From Bradyrhizobium sp. Arg816 (GTDB lineage: Bacteria > Pseudomonadota > Alphaproteobacteria > Rhizobiales > Xanthobacteraceae), in the NCBI RefSeq assembly GCF_029989365.1, contig NZ_JAPRAQ010000003.1, positions 62,001 through 126,000 of the forward strand: a DNA stretch of 64,000 nt. Direction: 5' to 3'. The notes under the pieces were generated by a model. It saw nothing but the letters and a program-made list of their open reading frames with translations. It ran no database searches and had not been told where the DNA came from. The position numbers were made by a program, and so were the translations under genes. Every line of letters begins with the position of its first letter. Position 1 is the stretch's first letter. Shown here in pieces: positions 18,775 through 27,236 of the stretch.

Positions 18775-19794
18775 ATGGAACGGGACGCCGTACTAATCGA
18801 TCTCGCGCTTCAAGGTGGCGGTTCGCACGGCGCCTTCACCTGGGGCGTGCTCGACCGTCTGCTGGAAGAGAAGTGGCTCACCATCGCCGCGATCTCCGGC
18901 ACCTCCGCGGGCGCGATGAACGCGGCTGTGCTCGCAGACGGATGGATCGCGGGTGGCGCCGAGGGCGCGCGCGACGCGCTCGAAAAATACTGGCACCGCG
19001 TCTCGAAGGCTGCCGCCTTCAGCCCGCTCCAGCGCTCGCCGCTCGATCGCCTGATGGGGCGCTGGACGCTCGATACGTCGCCAGCCTACATCCTCACCGA
19101 TTTGATGTCGCGGGTGCTCTCGCCCTATGATCTCAATCCGACCGGCTACAATCCGCTGCGCGCGGTGCTGGCCGAGAGCATCGATTTCGAACGCCTCGCG
19201 CGCTCGCCGATCCAGCTGTTCATCACCGCGACGCGGGTGCGCACCGGGCGCGGCCGCATCTTCCGAAATGCCGAGATCACGGCGGACGTGCTGCTGGCGT
19301 CGGCCTGCCTGCCGACCATGTTCCGTGCGATCGACATCGACGGCGAACCCTATTGGGACGGCGGCTTCGCCGGCAACCCCACGATCACGCCGCTCATTCG
19401 CGAAAGCGATGCGCACGACACGATCCTGGTGCAGATCAATCCGACCGAAACGCTCGAGGAGCCGCGGACGGCTGCGGAGATTCTCAATCGATTGAACGAG
19501 ATTTCGTTCAATTCGCCCCTGATGAAGGAATTGCGCATGATCGCGCTGCTGCGCCAGGCGGCCGACCCCGGCAGCGGCGAGGGCGCGCGCTGGGCAAAGA
19601 TGCGGACCCACCGCGTCAAGAGCGACATGCTGGCGAAGTTCGGCGCGTCATCCAAGCTCAACGCCGAATGGGAGTTCGTCTCGATGCTGCGCGCCGAGGG
19701 GCGCCTGGCGGCCGAGACCTTTCTCGACGAGCACGGCGCGGATATCGGCCAGCGCTCGACCGCCGATCTCGACGTCCTGCTGTCGGAGTGCTGA
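18775..19794 (+). CDS. Patatin-like phospholipase
   Basis: Serine-aspartate dyad lipid hydrolase of 339 aa. The oxyanion-hole loop GGGSHGAF (residues 14-21), nucleophile elbow GTSAG (Ser44) and catalytic Asp in YWDGGFAGN (about Asp195) are all intact. The C-terminal part is a helical extension without a known motif. It is joined to the GntP permease by a 3-nt gap, so the two are co-translated. In related bacteria patatin-GntP pairs often accompany 3-hydroxybutyrate/PHB metabolism; no 3-hydroxybutyrate dehydrogenase is present in this copy of the locus. Confidence 0.88.
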   Translation: MERDAVLIDLALQGGGSHGAFTWGVLDRLLEEKWLTIAAISGTSAGAMNAAVLADGWIAGGAEGARDALEKYWHRVSKAAAFSPLQRSPLDRLMGRWTLDTSPAYILTDLMSRVLSPYDLNPTGYNPLRAVLAESIDFERLARSPIQLFITATRVRTGRGRIFRNAEITADVLLASACLPTMFRAIDIDGEPYWDGGFAGNPTITPLIRESDAHDTILVQINPTETLEEPRTAAEILNRLNEISFNSPLMKELRMIALLRQAADPGSGEGARWAKMRTHRVKSDMLAKFGASSKLNAEWEFVSMLRAEGRLAAETFLDEHGADIGQRSTADLDVLLSEC

Positions 19795-19797
19795 GAC

Positions 19798-21252
19798 ATG
19801 GGTCTTCTCGGCCTCCTCGTCGGGCTCGCCCTGCTCGTCCTGTTCGCTTTTCGCGGCTGGAGCGTGCTTCTGCTGGCGCCGTTCGCAGCGCTCGTTGCCG
19901 CGTTGTTCGGCGGCGAGCCGCTGCTTGCGAACCTGACCCAGGTGTTCATGGTGCATGCGGCGGGATTTCTGGCGCAGTTCTTCCCGATCTTCCTGCTTGG
20001 CGCGGTCTTCGGCAAGCTGATGGACGATAGCGGCGCGGTCACGTCGGTCGCCGCCTTCATGGCGGAGCGCCTCGGCGAGCGTCGCGTGATCCTGGCGGTG
20101 GTGCTCGCCGGTGCCGCGGTGACCTATGGCGGCGTCAGTCTGTTCGTTGCGTTTTTCGTCATCGTTCCCATGGCCCGTTCGTTGTTTCGCGCGGCTTCGA
20201 TCCCGCGTCGCCTGATCCCGGCTGCGATCGTGCTGGGGACGTCGACCTTCACCATGTCGGCCTTGCCGGGCACGCCGTCGATCCAGAATGCGATCCCGAT
20301 GCCGTTCTTCGGCACGACGCCGTTCGCAGCGCCGGGCCTCGGCATCATCGCCTCCCTCATCATGCTCGTGACAGGGTTGTGGTGGCTGCACCGCGCCGAA
20401 GCCGCGGCGCGCCGCGCTGGAGAAGGTTATGGCGACGATATCGAGGGCGCGACCGAGCGCGCCGCCGCCGACGAGCTCGTGCGCGAGCGCGCCACGACCG
20501 CGCGCGAGTTCGATCCGGCGGAGCTCCAGCACGGTCAGCGCAGCGAGCGGCCGTCGCCCGTGTGGAGTGCGATCGCGCCGCTGATCGTCGTCGTCATCGT
20601 GAATCTGGTGATGTCGCTCATGGTGCTGCCGCGACTCGATGTCAGCTATCTCGCCGAGCAGCGTTTTGGTGAAACGACGCTCGCGGCGGTCGCGGGCGTG
20701 TGGTCGGTCGCGGTCGCGCTGACTGCGGCCATCGTCACGACCATCGCGCTGAACCGGGCTCGCTTGCCGGCGCTTCGCCGCACCATGGACGCCGGGGCCA
20801 ATGCATCCGTCCTGCCTGCGTTCAGCGTGGCGAGCCTCGTCGGATTCGGTGCGGTTGTCGCCTCGCTGCCGGCGTTCACGATCGTGCGCGACTGGGTGCT
20901 TGCGATCGAAGGCGGACCGCTGGTCTCGCTGGCGGTTGCGACCAACATCCTGGCCGCGCTGACCGGGTCGGCGTCAGGCGGCCTGACCATTGCGCTGGAC
21001 GCTCTCGGCCAGACCTATGTCGAGCTCGCCGCGCGCACCGGCATCGCCCCTGCGCTGATGCACCGCGTGGCGGTGATCGGCTCGGGGACGCTCGACATCC
21101 TGCCGCACAATGGCGCGGTGGTCAGCCTGCTTGCGATCTGCGGCCTGACGCATCGCGACAGCTATTTCGACATCGTGATGGTCGGCATCGTGACGTCGCT
21201 GCTGGCGCTGGTCGCCGTGATCGCATTGGGCAGCGCGCTGGGATCGTTCTGA
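19798..21252 (+). CDS. GntP-family H+:carboxylate symporter
   Basis: Inner-membrane permease of 484 aa with about twelve to fourteen hydrophobic helices and the family signatures FFPIFLLGAVFGKLMDDSGA near residue 60 and GVSLFVAFFVIVPMARSLF near residue 110. The C-terminal block LVSLAVATNILAALTGSASG and SGTLDILPHNGAVVSLL is typical of GntP/DsdX-like transporters of sugar acids or short hydroxy acids. A charged cytoplasmic insert (about 205-250) separates the halves. It starts 3 nt after the patatin stop. The substrate may be 3-hydroxybutyrate by genomic association, not by sequence. Confidence 0.87.
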   Translation: MGLLGLLVGLALLVLFAFRGWSVLLLAPFAALVAALFGGEPLLANLTQVFMVHAAGFLAQFFPIFLLGAVFGKLMDDSGAVTSVAAFMAERLGERRVILAVVLAGAAVTYGGVSLFVAFFVIVPMARSLFRAASIPRRLIPAAIVLGTSTFTMSALPGTPSIQNAIPMPFFGTTPFAAPGLGIIASLIMLVTGLWWLHRAEAAARRAGEGYGDDIEGATERAAADELVRERATTAREFDPAELQHGQRSERPSPVWSAIAPLIVVVIVNLVMSLMVLPRLDVSYLAEQRFGETTLAAVAGVWSVAVALTAAIVTTIALNRARLPALRRTMDAGANASVLPAFSVASLVGFGAVVASLPAFTIVRDWVLAIEGGPLVSLAVATNILAALTGSASGGLTIALDALGQTYVELAARTGIAPALMHRVAVIGSGTLDILPHNGAVVSLLAICGLTHRDSYFDIVMVGIVTSLLALVAVIALGSALGSF

Positions 21253-21350
21253 GCAGAATGCGAACGTAAGCGATTGACGGAACGGCGAAGGTTGCATTCA
21301 ATGCGGCCAACTGACCAAATCCAATAAACAGCGAACGCCGGGTGGAAACG

Positions 21351-23012
21351 ATGACGCGAAAGAGAGCGAAGCTCTGTGCATGGCTCGTGGGTGCGATAGC
21401 CGCCATGAGCGCGAGCAGCACGTTCGCCGCGACGCTGGCGGAGGATGCGGATACGGTCTGCAAAGGGCTCATCGGCGGCGCCGATGCCGTGAAGATCGAT
21501 TCCGCGACATTGCTGGCACCGTCACCTCTCGCGGTCGCCGAACGCGGGCCGACGCCGTCGGGGCGCGTCACGCCCGCCAATCCCGCCTTTTGCAAGGTGC
21601 TCGGCCATATCGACCCCATTGATCCCAAGGCGCCGCCGATCAAGTTTCAGGTCAACCTTCCCGTCGAATGGAACGGGCGCTCCGTCCAGTATGGCGGCGG
21701 CGGCTTCAACGGCGTGCTGATCACCGGCCTTGGGCTGCCGCCGGCCTATCCGTTTGACAAGCCGTCGCCGCTGACGCGCGGTTTTGTCACCTACGGCACC
21801 GATTCCGGCCATGAGTCCAAGCCGGGCGAGCCGCCGCAGGTCTTCGCACTCAACGACGAAGCCTTCGAGAATTTCGCTCACCGCGCCTACAAGAAGGTGC
21901 GCGACGCTTCTGTCGCGCTGATGGAGCGCGCCTACGGCAAGAAGCCGGAAAAAACATACTTCATGGGCTCGTCCGAGGGCGGGCGCGAAGGCCTGACCAT
22001 GGCTCAGCGCTACCCCGACGATTTCGACGGCATCTTCGCCCGCGTGCCCGTGATCAACTGGGTCGGCCTGCAGCATGCCGGTACGCGCTCGGGCCTTGTG
22101 ACCATGGGCGAGGGCTGGATCAATCCGGCGCAGGTCAAGCTCTTTGCCGGTGCGGTGCGGTCGGCCTGCGACAAGGCCGACGGCTCCGATAACACGCTGG
22201 TGCACGATCCCGTGGCCTGCAAGGCGGCGTTCAAGGTCGAGACGTTGCGCTGCGAGGCCGGCAAGACGGGCGACCAGTGCCTCACCGAGGCGCAGATGAA
22301 GGCCGTGAACACGCTGCACGCGACCTACAAATTCCCGTTTCCGCTCGCCAATGACCTCGATGACTATCCGGGCTGGGGCGTCTCGGGCGAGGACACGCCG
22401 GCGATCGGTCCGACCGGCGGTTGGTCCGCGTGGTGGCTCGGCAGCGCGCCGCCGGCGCAGCCGCCCGCACCCAACAACGGCATCGCTTGGATCTACGGCG
22501 CCGGCGGCATTCAATATGTGTTCGCCCGCGATCCCAAGCTCGACGTCAGCACCTACAAGGTGGAGGACCACAAGGCGCGGCTGATCGAGGTCTCGAGCCT
22601 GATGGATTCGACCGACCCCGATCTCAGCCGTTTTCGCGGCCGCGGCGGCCGGCTGATCGTGCTCGAGCACATGGCCGACTATGCCCAGAGCCCCTATGCC
22701 GGCATCCGCTATTTCGAGAGCGTCGAGCGCAAGCTCGGCAAGGCCGAGACGGCGGAATTCGCGCGGCTCTACACCGCGCCCGGCGTCGACCATGTCGGCT
22801 CCGGCGCGCCGGCCAATGTCGACATGCTGAGCGCGTTGGTGGATTGGGTCGAGAAGGGCAACGCGCCCGGCGATCTCGAAGTCAGCGAGCAGAAGGTCGA
22901 GGCGCCGTCGTTTGCCGTGTTGCGCGCAATGCCGCTGTGCCGCTGGCCATCCTGGCCGCGTTACAAGAGCGGCCCGGTGGCGGAGGCGGCGAGCTTCACC
23001 TGCGCGCCGTGA
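21351..23012 (+). CDS. Tannase/feruloyl esterase family secreted esterase
   Basis: Alpha/beta-hydrolase of 553 aa with an N-terminal signal peptide (LCAWLVGAIAAMSASSTFAA). The catalytic serine lies in YFMGSSEGGREGLTMAQRYP (Ser near residue 207); the histidine is in APGVDHVGSGA near the C-terminus. Paired cysteines (CDKA, CKAAF, CEAG, CLTEA, CRWP, FTCAP) suit an exported disulfide-bonded enzyme. Likely action is hydrolysis of aromatic (gallate/ferulate-type) esters; the GSSEGG box differs from the GCSNGG box of the second copy at 58376-60064, so substrates may differ. ATG 21351 has GGTGGA upstream; GTG 21342 is possible. Confidence 0.85.
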   Translation: MTRKRAKLCAWLVGAIAAMSASSTFAATLAEDADTVCKGLIGGADAVKIDSATLLAPSPLAVAERGPTPSGRVTPANPAFCKVLGHIDPIDPKAPPIKFQVNLPVEWNGRSVQYGGGGFNGVLITGLGLPPAYPFDKPSPLTRGFVTYGTDSGHESKPGEPPQVFALNDEAFENFAHRAYKKVRDASVALMERAYGKKPEKTYFMGSSEGGREGLTMAQRYPDDFDGIFARVPVINWVGLQHAGTRSGLVTMGEGWINPAQVKLFAGAVRSACDKADGSDNTLVHDPVACKAAFKVETLRCEAGKTGDQCLTEAQMKAVNTLHATYKFPFPLANDLDDYPGWGVSGEDTPAIGPTGGWSAWWLGSAPPAQPPAPNNGIAWIYGAGGIQYVFARDPKLDVSTYKVEDHKARLIEVSSLMDSTDPDLSRFRGRGGRLIVLEHMADYAQSPYAGIRYFESVERKLGKAETAEFARLYTAPGVDHVGSGAPANVDMLSALVDWVEKGNAPGDLEVSEQKVEAPSFAVLRAMPLCRWPSWPRYKSGPVAEAASFTCAP

Positions 23013-23024
23013 GGCGGCTCTTCA

Positions 23025-23159
23025 CCTCTCCCGCTTGCGGGGAGAGGTCGGATCGCTCTTGCGATCCGGGTGAGGGGGTACAGGTCCCTCGACGATCTCA
23101 CGTGTGGAGAGAGGCCCCTCACCCCGACCTCTCCCCGTAAGAACGGGGAGAGGGGGAAG
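23025..23159. repeat. GC-rich palindromic intergenic repeat (double hairpin)
   Basis: Two dyads of the CCTCTCCC...GGGAGAGG type (about 23026-23047 and 23125-23154) bracket a CGGATCGC...GCGATCCG dyad. A relative with the same CCCTCTCCC/GGGAGAGGG core and GGTGAGGGG tail is at 48091-48235, and a shorter one at 52758-52798. These are dispersed non-coding elements that probably also serve as terminators between the convergent genes. Confidence 0.75.
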
Positions 23160-23165
23160 AAGAGC

Positions 23166-24779
23166 CTAATGCGCCGGCCCACCGGCCGCCTTCACGCGCT
23201 GGGTCAGCACCACCGCGATCGCGGCGATCACCAGCACGATACCGATCACCGCAAACGCATCGGAATAGCCCATCACCAGCGCCTGGCGTTTCACCGTCTT
23301 GCCGAGCGCGATGATGGCCTGCTCGCGCGCGGCGTGGGGGTCGGGCACGCCGTGGGCCATGAAGTAATCCGTCATCTGCGCGATGCGGGTGCGGACTTCC
23401 TCGCGGCCGAGCGTGACCGACTGGCCGATGATGTTGGAGTGGAACTGCTCGCGCTTGGTGATGATGGTCGCGAGCGTCGCCGTGCCGATCGCGCCGCCGA
23501 GATTGCGGAACATGTTGCTGATGCCGGAGGCCGCGGCCGCGTCCTGCGGCGCGATGCCGCCGGTCAACACCGAGGTCAGCGGCGTCAGCACCATGGCCTG
23601 TCCCACGGCACGCACGATGTTCGGAATCCAGAGCTGGTCGCCGGCATAGTCCGGCGACATCGCCGTGTTCATGAAACAACTATAGGCGAAGATCAGAAGG
23701 CCGGTGATGGCGATGTAGCGCGTGTCGAAGCGCTGCATCAGCTTCGGGATCAGCGGGATCAGCACGAGCTGCGGAAGGCCGGTCCAGGCCAACACGTTGC
23801 CGATCTGCTCGGCATTGTAGCCTTGGGCCTGGCCGAGATAGGCGGGCAGGATATAGACCGAGCCGAACAGCGCGAAGCCGACCATCGTCATCGCAACGGT
23901 GCCAAAGCCGAAATTGCGCTGCGTCAGGAGGCGCAGCCGGATCAGCGGCTTTTCGATCGTGAGCTCGATCGTGACGAACAGCGTCAGGCTGACGGCCGCA
24001 ATCACGGCGAGCTTGACGATGAAGGGCGAGGAGAACCAGTCGTCCTTGTTGCCTTCTTCCAGCACGGCCTGCAGTGCCGACAGCCCGATCGCCATGGTGA
24101 AGATGCCGGCCCAGTCGCCTTCCTTCAACAGACCGAGCTGCATCTTCTGCTTCTCCAGCGTCAGATAGAGCGCCGCGACCATCACCGCTGTCGGGATCAC
24201 GTTGACGAAGAAGATGGTACGCCAGCCGTAGTTCTCCGTGAGATAGCCGCCGATGGTCGGGCCGATCGCCGGGGCAAAGGTGACTGACAGCGCGAAGATC
24301 GCGAGCCCCACCGGTTGCTGCGGCTTCGGCAGCTTGGTCAGCACCAGCGTGAACGCCATCGGGATCAGCACGCCGCCGGCAAAGCCCTGCAGGCCGCGCA
24401 TCGCGATCATCGACGGCAAATCATGGGTGAAGGCACAGGCGACCGAGAACGCGGCGAACAGCGTCGCGCTCGCCAGCATGTAGCGGCGGAACGAGAACAC
24501 GCGGCTCAAAAAATCAGTCAGCGGGATCACGATGATCTCGCCGATCAGATACGACGTCGAGATCCAGGAGCCGTTGTCGGCGCCGGTGCCGATGCCGCCC
24601 TCGATGTTGGCCAGCGAGGCATTGGTGATCTGGATGTTCAGGATCGCCATGAACGAGCCGATCATGGCGGCGAGCACGGCGATCCAGATCGCGGCACTCG
24701 CGCGGTTGGGGTCGGCTATCGCCGGATCAGGCGTCGCGACCGGTGTTGCTGGCGTCGAAAGTGAGAGGCTGTTTGACAT
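23166..24779 (-). CDS. DHA2-family MFS multidrug efflux permease (EmrB-like)
   Basis: Drug:H+ antiporter of 537 aa with 14 predicted membrane helices. DHA2 motifs are visible: the first-helix segment MIGSFMAILNIQITNASLAN, motif A-like FLSRVFSFRRYMLAS, and motif C-like FAPAIGPTIGGYLTENYGW. It would form a tripartite pump with the HlyD-type adaptor encoded immediately upstream; the adaptor's 3' end overlaps this gene by 53 nt, so expression is coupled. An outer-membrane channel gene is not in the window. Control is probably by the divergent TetR. Confidence 0.92.
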   Translation of the reverse strand: MSNSLSLSTPATPVATPDPAIADPNRASAAIWIAVLAAMIGSFMAILNIQITNASLANIEGGIGTGADNGSWISTSYLIGEIIVIPLTDFLSRVFSFRRYMLASATLFAAFSVACAFTHDLPSMIAMRGLQGFAGGVLIPMAFTLVLTKLPKPQQPVGLAIFALSVTFAPAIGPTIGGYLTENYGWRTIFFVNVIPTAVMVAALYLTLEKQKMQLGLLKEGDWAGIFTMAIGLSALQAVLEEGNKDDWFSSPFIVKLAVIAAVSLTLFVTIELTIEKPLIRLRLLTQRNFGFGTVAMTMVGFALFGSVYILPAYLGQAQGYNAEQIGNVLAWTGLPQLVLIPLIPKLMQRFDTRYIAITGLLIFAYSCFMNTAMSPDYAGDQLWIPNIVRAVGQAMVLTPLTSVLTGGIAPQDAAAASGISNMFRNLGGAIGTATLATIITKREQFHSNIIGQSVTLGREEVRTRIAQMTDYFMAHGVPDPHAAREQAIIALGKTVKRQALVMGYSDAFAVIGIVLVIAAIAVVLTQRVKAAGGPAH

Positions 24780-25986
24780 GGCACGACCCTCCGGAAACGA
24801 GCTTCGCCTTTACGTTTGTCTTGGGCGTCACGGCCGCATTCGCGGTCGGCGCGGTCGAACGTGTTGCAATGGTCGGGATCACGGACATGCCGGGCCGCAG
24901 CGCGATCGCAGAGTGCGTTTCGGCATCGAGCGCGATCTTGACGGGGATGCGCTGCACCACCTTGGTGAAATTGCCGGTGGCGTTGTCGGGCGGCAGTAGC
25001 GCGAATTCCTGGCCGCTGGCCGGCGCGATGGAATCGACGTGACCGTGAACGACCTGACCGGGGAAGGTGTCGACCTCGATATCGACGGCCTGGCCGGCCT
25101 GCACGTGGGTCAGCTGCGTCTCCTTGAAATTGGCGACCACATAGGCGCCCTCGGCCGGCACGATCGCCATCAGCTGCGTGCCCGCCTGCACGAACTGGCC
25201 GACGCGCAAGGAGCGGTTGCCGACCACGCCGTCGATCGGGGAGACGATCGTGGTGTAGCCGAGATTGAGCTCGGCCTGACGCTGGAGTGCGGCCGCGCGT
25301 GCGGCGGCGGCCCTGGCTTGCAATATCTCGGCGTTGAGGAGATCGACCTGCTTCAAGGCGGAGGTGAGATTGGCGATATCGCGCTGGATTGCCGCGTCTG
25401 CGCCGGCGTCGCGCGCTTGCGCCTGCTGCGCGTTCTGCACGCTGCCGAAACCCGTTGCCGCAAGATCGGTGTAGCGCTTGTTCTCCTGCTTGGCGAAAAC
25501 CTTCGCGGCAGTGTCGACATCGATGGTCGCTCTTGCCGCCGCGATCACGGCCTCTTGGACCTCGAGCTGCGCTTGCTTGCTTGTCACCGTCGCATTCGCT
25601 GCGGCGACATCGGCCTTGGCCTGGTCGAGCGCGACGCGGAAGTCGCGGTCGTCGATCCTGGCGAGCACCTGGCCGGCCTTCACATGCTCGTTATCGCCGA
25701 CCAGGACGCGGTCGAGGTAGCCGCTGACCTTCGGCGCGATCGTGGTGTTGTCGGCCTTCACATAGGCGTCATCGGTGGAGACGAGGTACTGCCCGACGGT
25801 CCAGTAATCGTAGCCGTACCAGCTCGCGCCGGCCAGCGCGACGATCGCGGCACCCATCAGCAACAGCTTGCGGAGATTGAGCTTTTGCCGGCGGACGCCG
25901 GTCGGTGCGGTGGGCAGCACGCCCTCCGGCACGGTCGCTGGAATAGCGGTTTGGGTCGCAGCAGATGGGGTGGTGTGGACGGACAT
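24727..25986 (-). CDS. HlyD/EmrA-family membrane fusion protein
   Basis: Periplasmic adaptor of 419 aa for the DHA2 pump. One N-terminal membrane anchor (LLLMGAAIVALAGASWYGYD, about residues 40-60) is followed by the biotinyl-lipoyl domain (VSTDDAYVKADNTTIAPKVS), a long coiled-coil hairpin (about 115-225) and the second lipoyl/beta-barrel half (TTIVSPIDGVVGNRSLRVGQ). The start follows an AGGGGAG ribosome site. An unusual 53-nt overlap with the permease gene extends the C-terminus past the normal barrel end (SGGSCHVKQPLTFDASNTG). Confidence 0.92.
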   Translation of the reverse strand: MSVHTTPSAATQTAIPATVPEGVLPTAPTGVRRQKLNLRKLLLMGAAIVALAGASWYGYDYWTVGQYLVSTDDAYVKADNTTIAPKVSGYLDRVLVGDNEHVKAGQVLARIDDRDFRVALDQAKADVAAANATVTSKQAQLEVQEAVIAAARATIDVDTAAKVFAKQENKRYTDLAATGFGSVQNAQQAQARDAGADAAIQRDIANLTSALKQVDLLNAEILQARAAAARAAALQRQAELNLGYTTIVSPIDGVVGNRSLRVGQFVQAGTQLMAIVPAEGAYVVANFKETQLTHVQAGQAVDIEVDTFPGQVVHGHVDSIAPASGQEFALLPPDNATGNFTKVVQRIPVKIALDAETHSAIALRPGMSVIPTIATRSTAPTANAAVTPKTNVKAKLVSGGSCHVKQPLTFDASNTGRDA

Positions 25987-26011
25987 GGCCGGCTCCCCTG
26001 AATTAGGAAAC

Positions 26012-26051
26012 TTGACGATTTCCAAAATGAGACTAGCTTTGGAATTGTCAA
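26012..26051. promoter_or_regulatory. Large dyad in the hlyD-tetR divergent promoter
   Basis: Inner arms TTCCAAA (26020-26026) and TTTGGAA (26038-26044) and outer arms TTGAC (26012-26016) and GTCAA (26047-26051) share one centre. It is a strong candidate for the operator of the adjacent TetR repressor, controlling both directions. Confidence 0.6.
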
Positions 26052-26054
26052 TGG

Positions 26055-26070
26055 AATGACAGGCGTCATT
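26055..26070. promoter_or_regulatory. Second dyad directly before tetR
   Basis: AATGAC (26055-26060) and GTCATT (26065-26070) are perfect arms around AGGC, ending 7 nt before the TetR start codon. It may be a second operator or a 5'-UTR hairpin. Confidence 0.4.
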
Positions 26071-26077
26071 TAAAAGC

Positions 26078-26731
26078 ATGGCTCAGGCAAAACCCTCAGG
26101 TGAATGCCGCCCCCGCGGGCGGCCACAACTGCGCAGCGACGAGGAGACGAGGCGGATCGTCTTCGACGCCGCGCGCCACGCCTTCGCCGTCGACGGCTAT
26201 GCCGCGACCAGCACCGAAGAGCTGGCACGCCGCGCCGGCATCTCGACCAAGACGCTCTATCGCCTGTTTCCGGGCAAGGCCGCGCTGTTCGAGGCGATGT
26301 GCGCGGACAGGCTCGAGCGGCTGCTCTCCGCCGTCGATCTGCAAGGAAGCGACGAGGTCGATATCGAGACGGGCCTGCGTGCCGCGTTGCTGGCCTGCGC
26401 CGATCTCGCGCTCGATCCCGAGGTCGTGGCGCTGCAGCGCATGGTGCTGCAGGAATCCGCCGCGTTCCCCGAGCTCGCCGCCAACTTCTACAACAACGGC
26501 ATTTCCCGCACCGTGAAGGCGCTTGCCGGCTGGCTGCGCGTCCAGGTCAAGCGCAAGCGCATCGCCATCGACGATGCGGAGGAAGTTGCCGGCATGCTGA
26601 TCGGCATGGTCGCATCGGCGCCGCAGCGCGCGGCGATCTATGGCGGCATGCCGCTGCCGTCACGCAAGCAGATCGAGCGCCGCGTGCAGACCTGCGCGGT
26701 CCTGTTCCTCGATGGCTGCCGCGCCGCGTAG
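26078..26731 (+). CDS. TetR/AcrR family regulator
   Basis: Regulator of 217 aa, probably the repressor of the divergent HlyD-DHA2 pump. The N-terminal helix-turn-helix reads ARHAFAVDGYAATSTEELAR then RAGISTKTLYRLFPGKAALF (about residues 30-70). The C-terminal ligand domain resembles the AcrR/AefR-like C-terminal domain (ALDPEVVALQRMVLQESAAF). Two dyads lie in the 91-bp gap to the pump operon. The drug or metabolite recognised is unknown. Confidence 0.9.
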   Translation: MAQAKPSGECRPRGRPQLRSDEETRRIVFDAARHAFAVDGYAATSTEELARRAGISTKTLYRLFPGKAALFEAMCADRLERLLSAVDLQGSDEVDIETGLRAALLACADLALDPEVVALQRMVLQESAAFPELAANFYNNGISRTVKALAGWLRVQVKRKRIAIDDAEEVAGMLIGMVASAPQRAAIYGGMPLPSRKQIERRVQTCAVLFLDGCRAA

Positions 26732-26741
26732 CGGTCTCCCT

Positions 26742-26786
26742 TTGACAATCCGGTTCGGCTCGGTTATCTATTTCGCATGCGAAATA
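26742..26786 (+). promoter_or_regulatory. marR promoter with palindromic operator over the start site
   Basis: TTGACA (26742-26747), a 17-nt spacer and TATCTA (26765-26770) form a near-consensus housekeeping promoter. The 18-bp perfect palindrome TATTTCGCATGCGAAATA (26769-26786) overlaps the -10 box and has the MarR ATG at its centre. The expected transcription start (about 26776-26777) coincides with that ATG, so the mRNA would be leaderless and autorepressed. Confidence 0.7.
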
Positions 26787-27226
26787 AAGAAGCCGCAGCG
26801 AGGCATCATCGGCTTATTTACCTCCTGAACGTCGCACAGCGCCGCTTGCAGCGCTGGATGGCGGCGCAGCCGCAGAACGAGGTCACGCCGGCACAGGCGG
26901 GGCTGTTGTTCATCCTCGGCAAGCAGGACGGCGTCCTGATGGGCGAGGCAGGCGCTGCGCTCGACATGGGGCCGGCCGGCATCTCAGGCCTCGTCGATCG
27001 CAGTGCTGCGGCGAGGCTGGTCGAGCGGCGGGCCGATCGTGAGGACGGTCGGGCCTGGCGCGTATGGCTGACGCCGAAGGGGCGCACCGTGCTGGCGCAG
27101 GCGAAGACCGATGCGGCGCAGATCAACGCGGCGCTGACGGACGGATTTACCGGCGCGGAGATCGACATCGTCGCGCGCTGGCTGACCAGCATTCAGACGA
27201 AGTTTCCAAGAGACCCAGAGGAATAA
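26777..27226 (+). CDS. MarR family transcriptional regulator
   Basis: Winged-helix dimeric regulator of 149 aa (LIYLLNVAQRRLQRWMAAQP; LFILGKQDGVLMGEAGAALD; VDRSAAARLVERRADREDGR). It heads a two-gene operon with the crotonase 10 nt downstream and probably senses an acyl-CoA or aromatic acid handled by that enzyme (inference). No ribosome site precedes the ATG, in line with leaderless translation from the promoter at 26742-26770. Confidence 0.9.
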   Translation: MRNKEAAARHHRLIYLLNVAQRRLQRWMAAQPQNEVTPAQAGLLFILGKQDGVLMGEAGAALDMGPAGISGLVDRSAAARLVERRADREDGRAWRVWLTPKGRTVLAQAKTDAAQINAALTDGFTGAEIDIVARWLTSIQTKFPRDPEE

Positions 27227-27236
27227 GGAGAGAGCA

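Noticed and set aside
23070..24287. Long plus-strand open frame opposite the MFS permease gene
   Set aside because: Shadow of a high-GC gene: the minus strand encodes an unmistakable 14-helix DHA2 permease, while the plus frame is His/Arg/Asp-rich with no family pattern.
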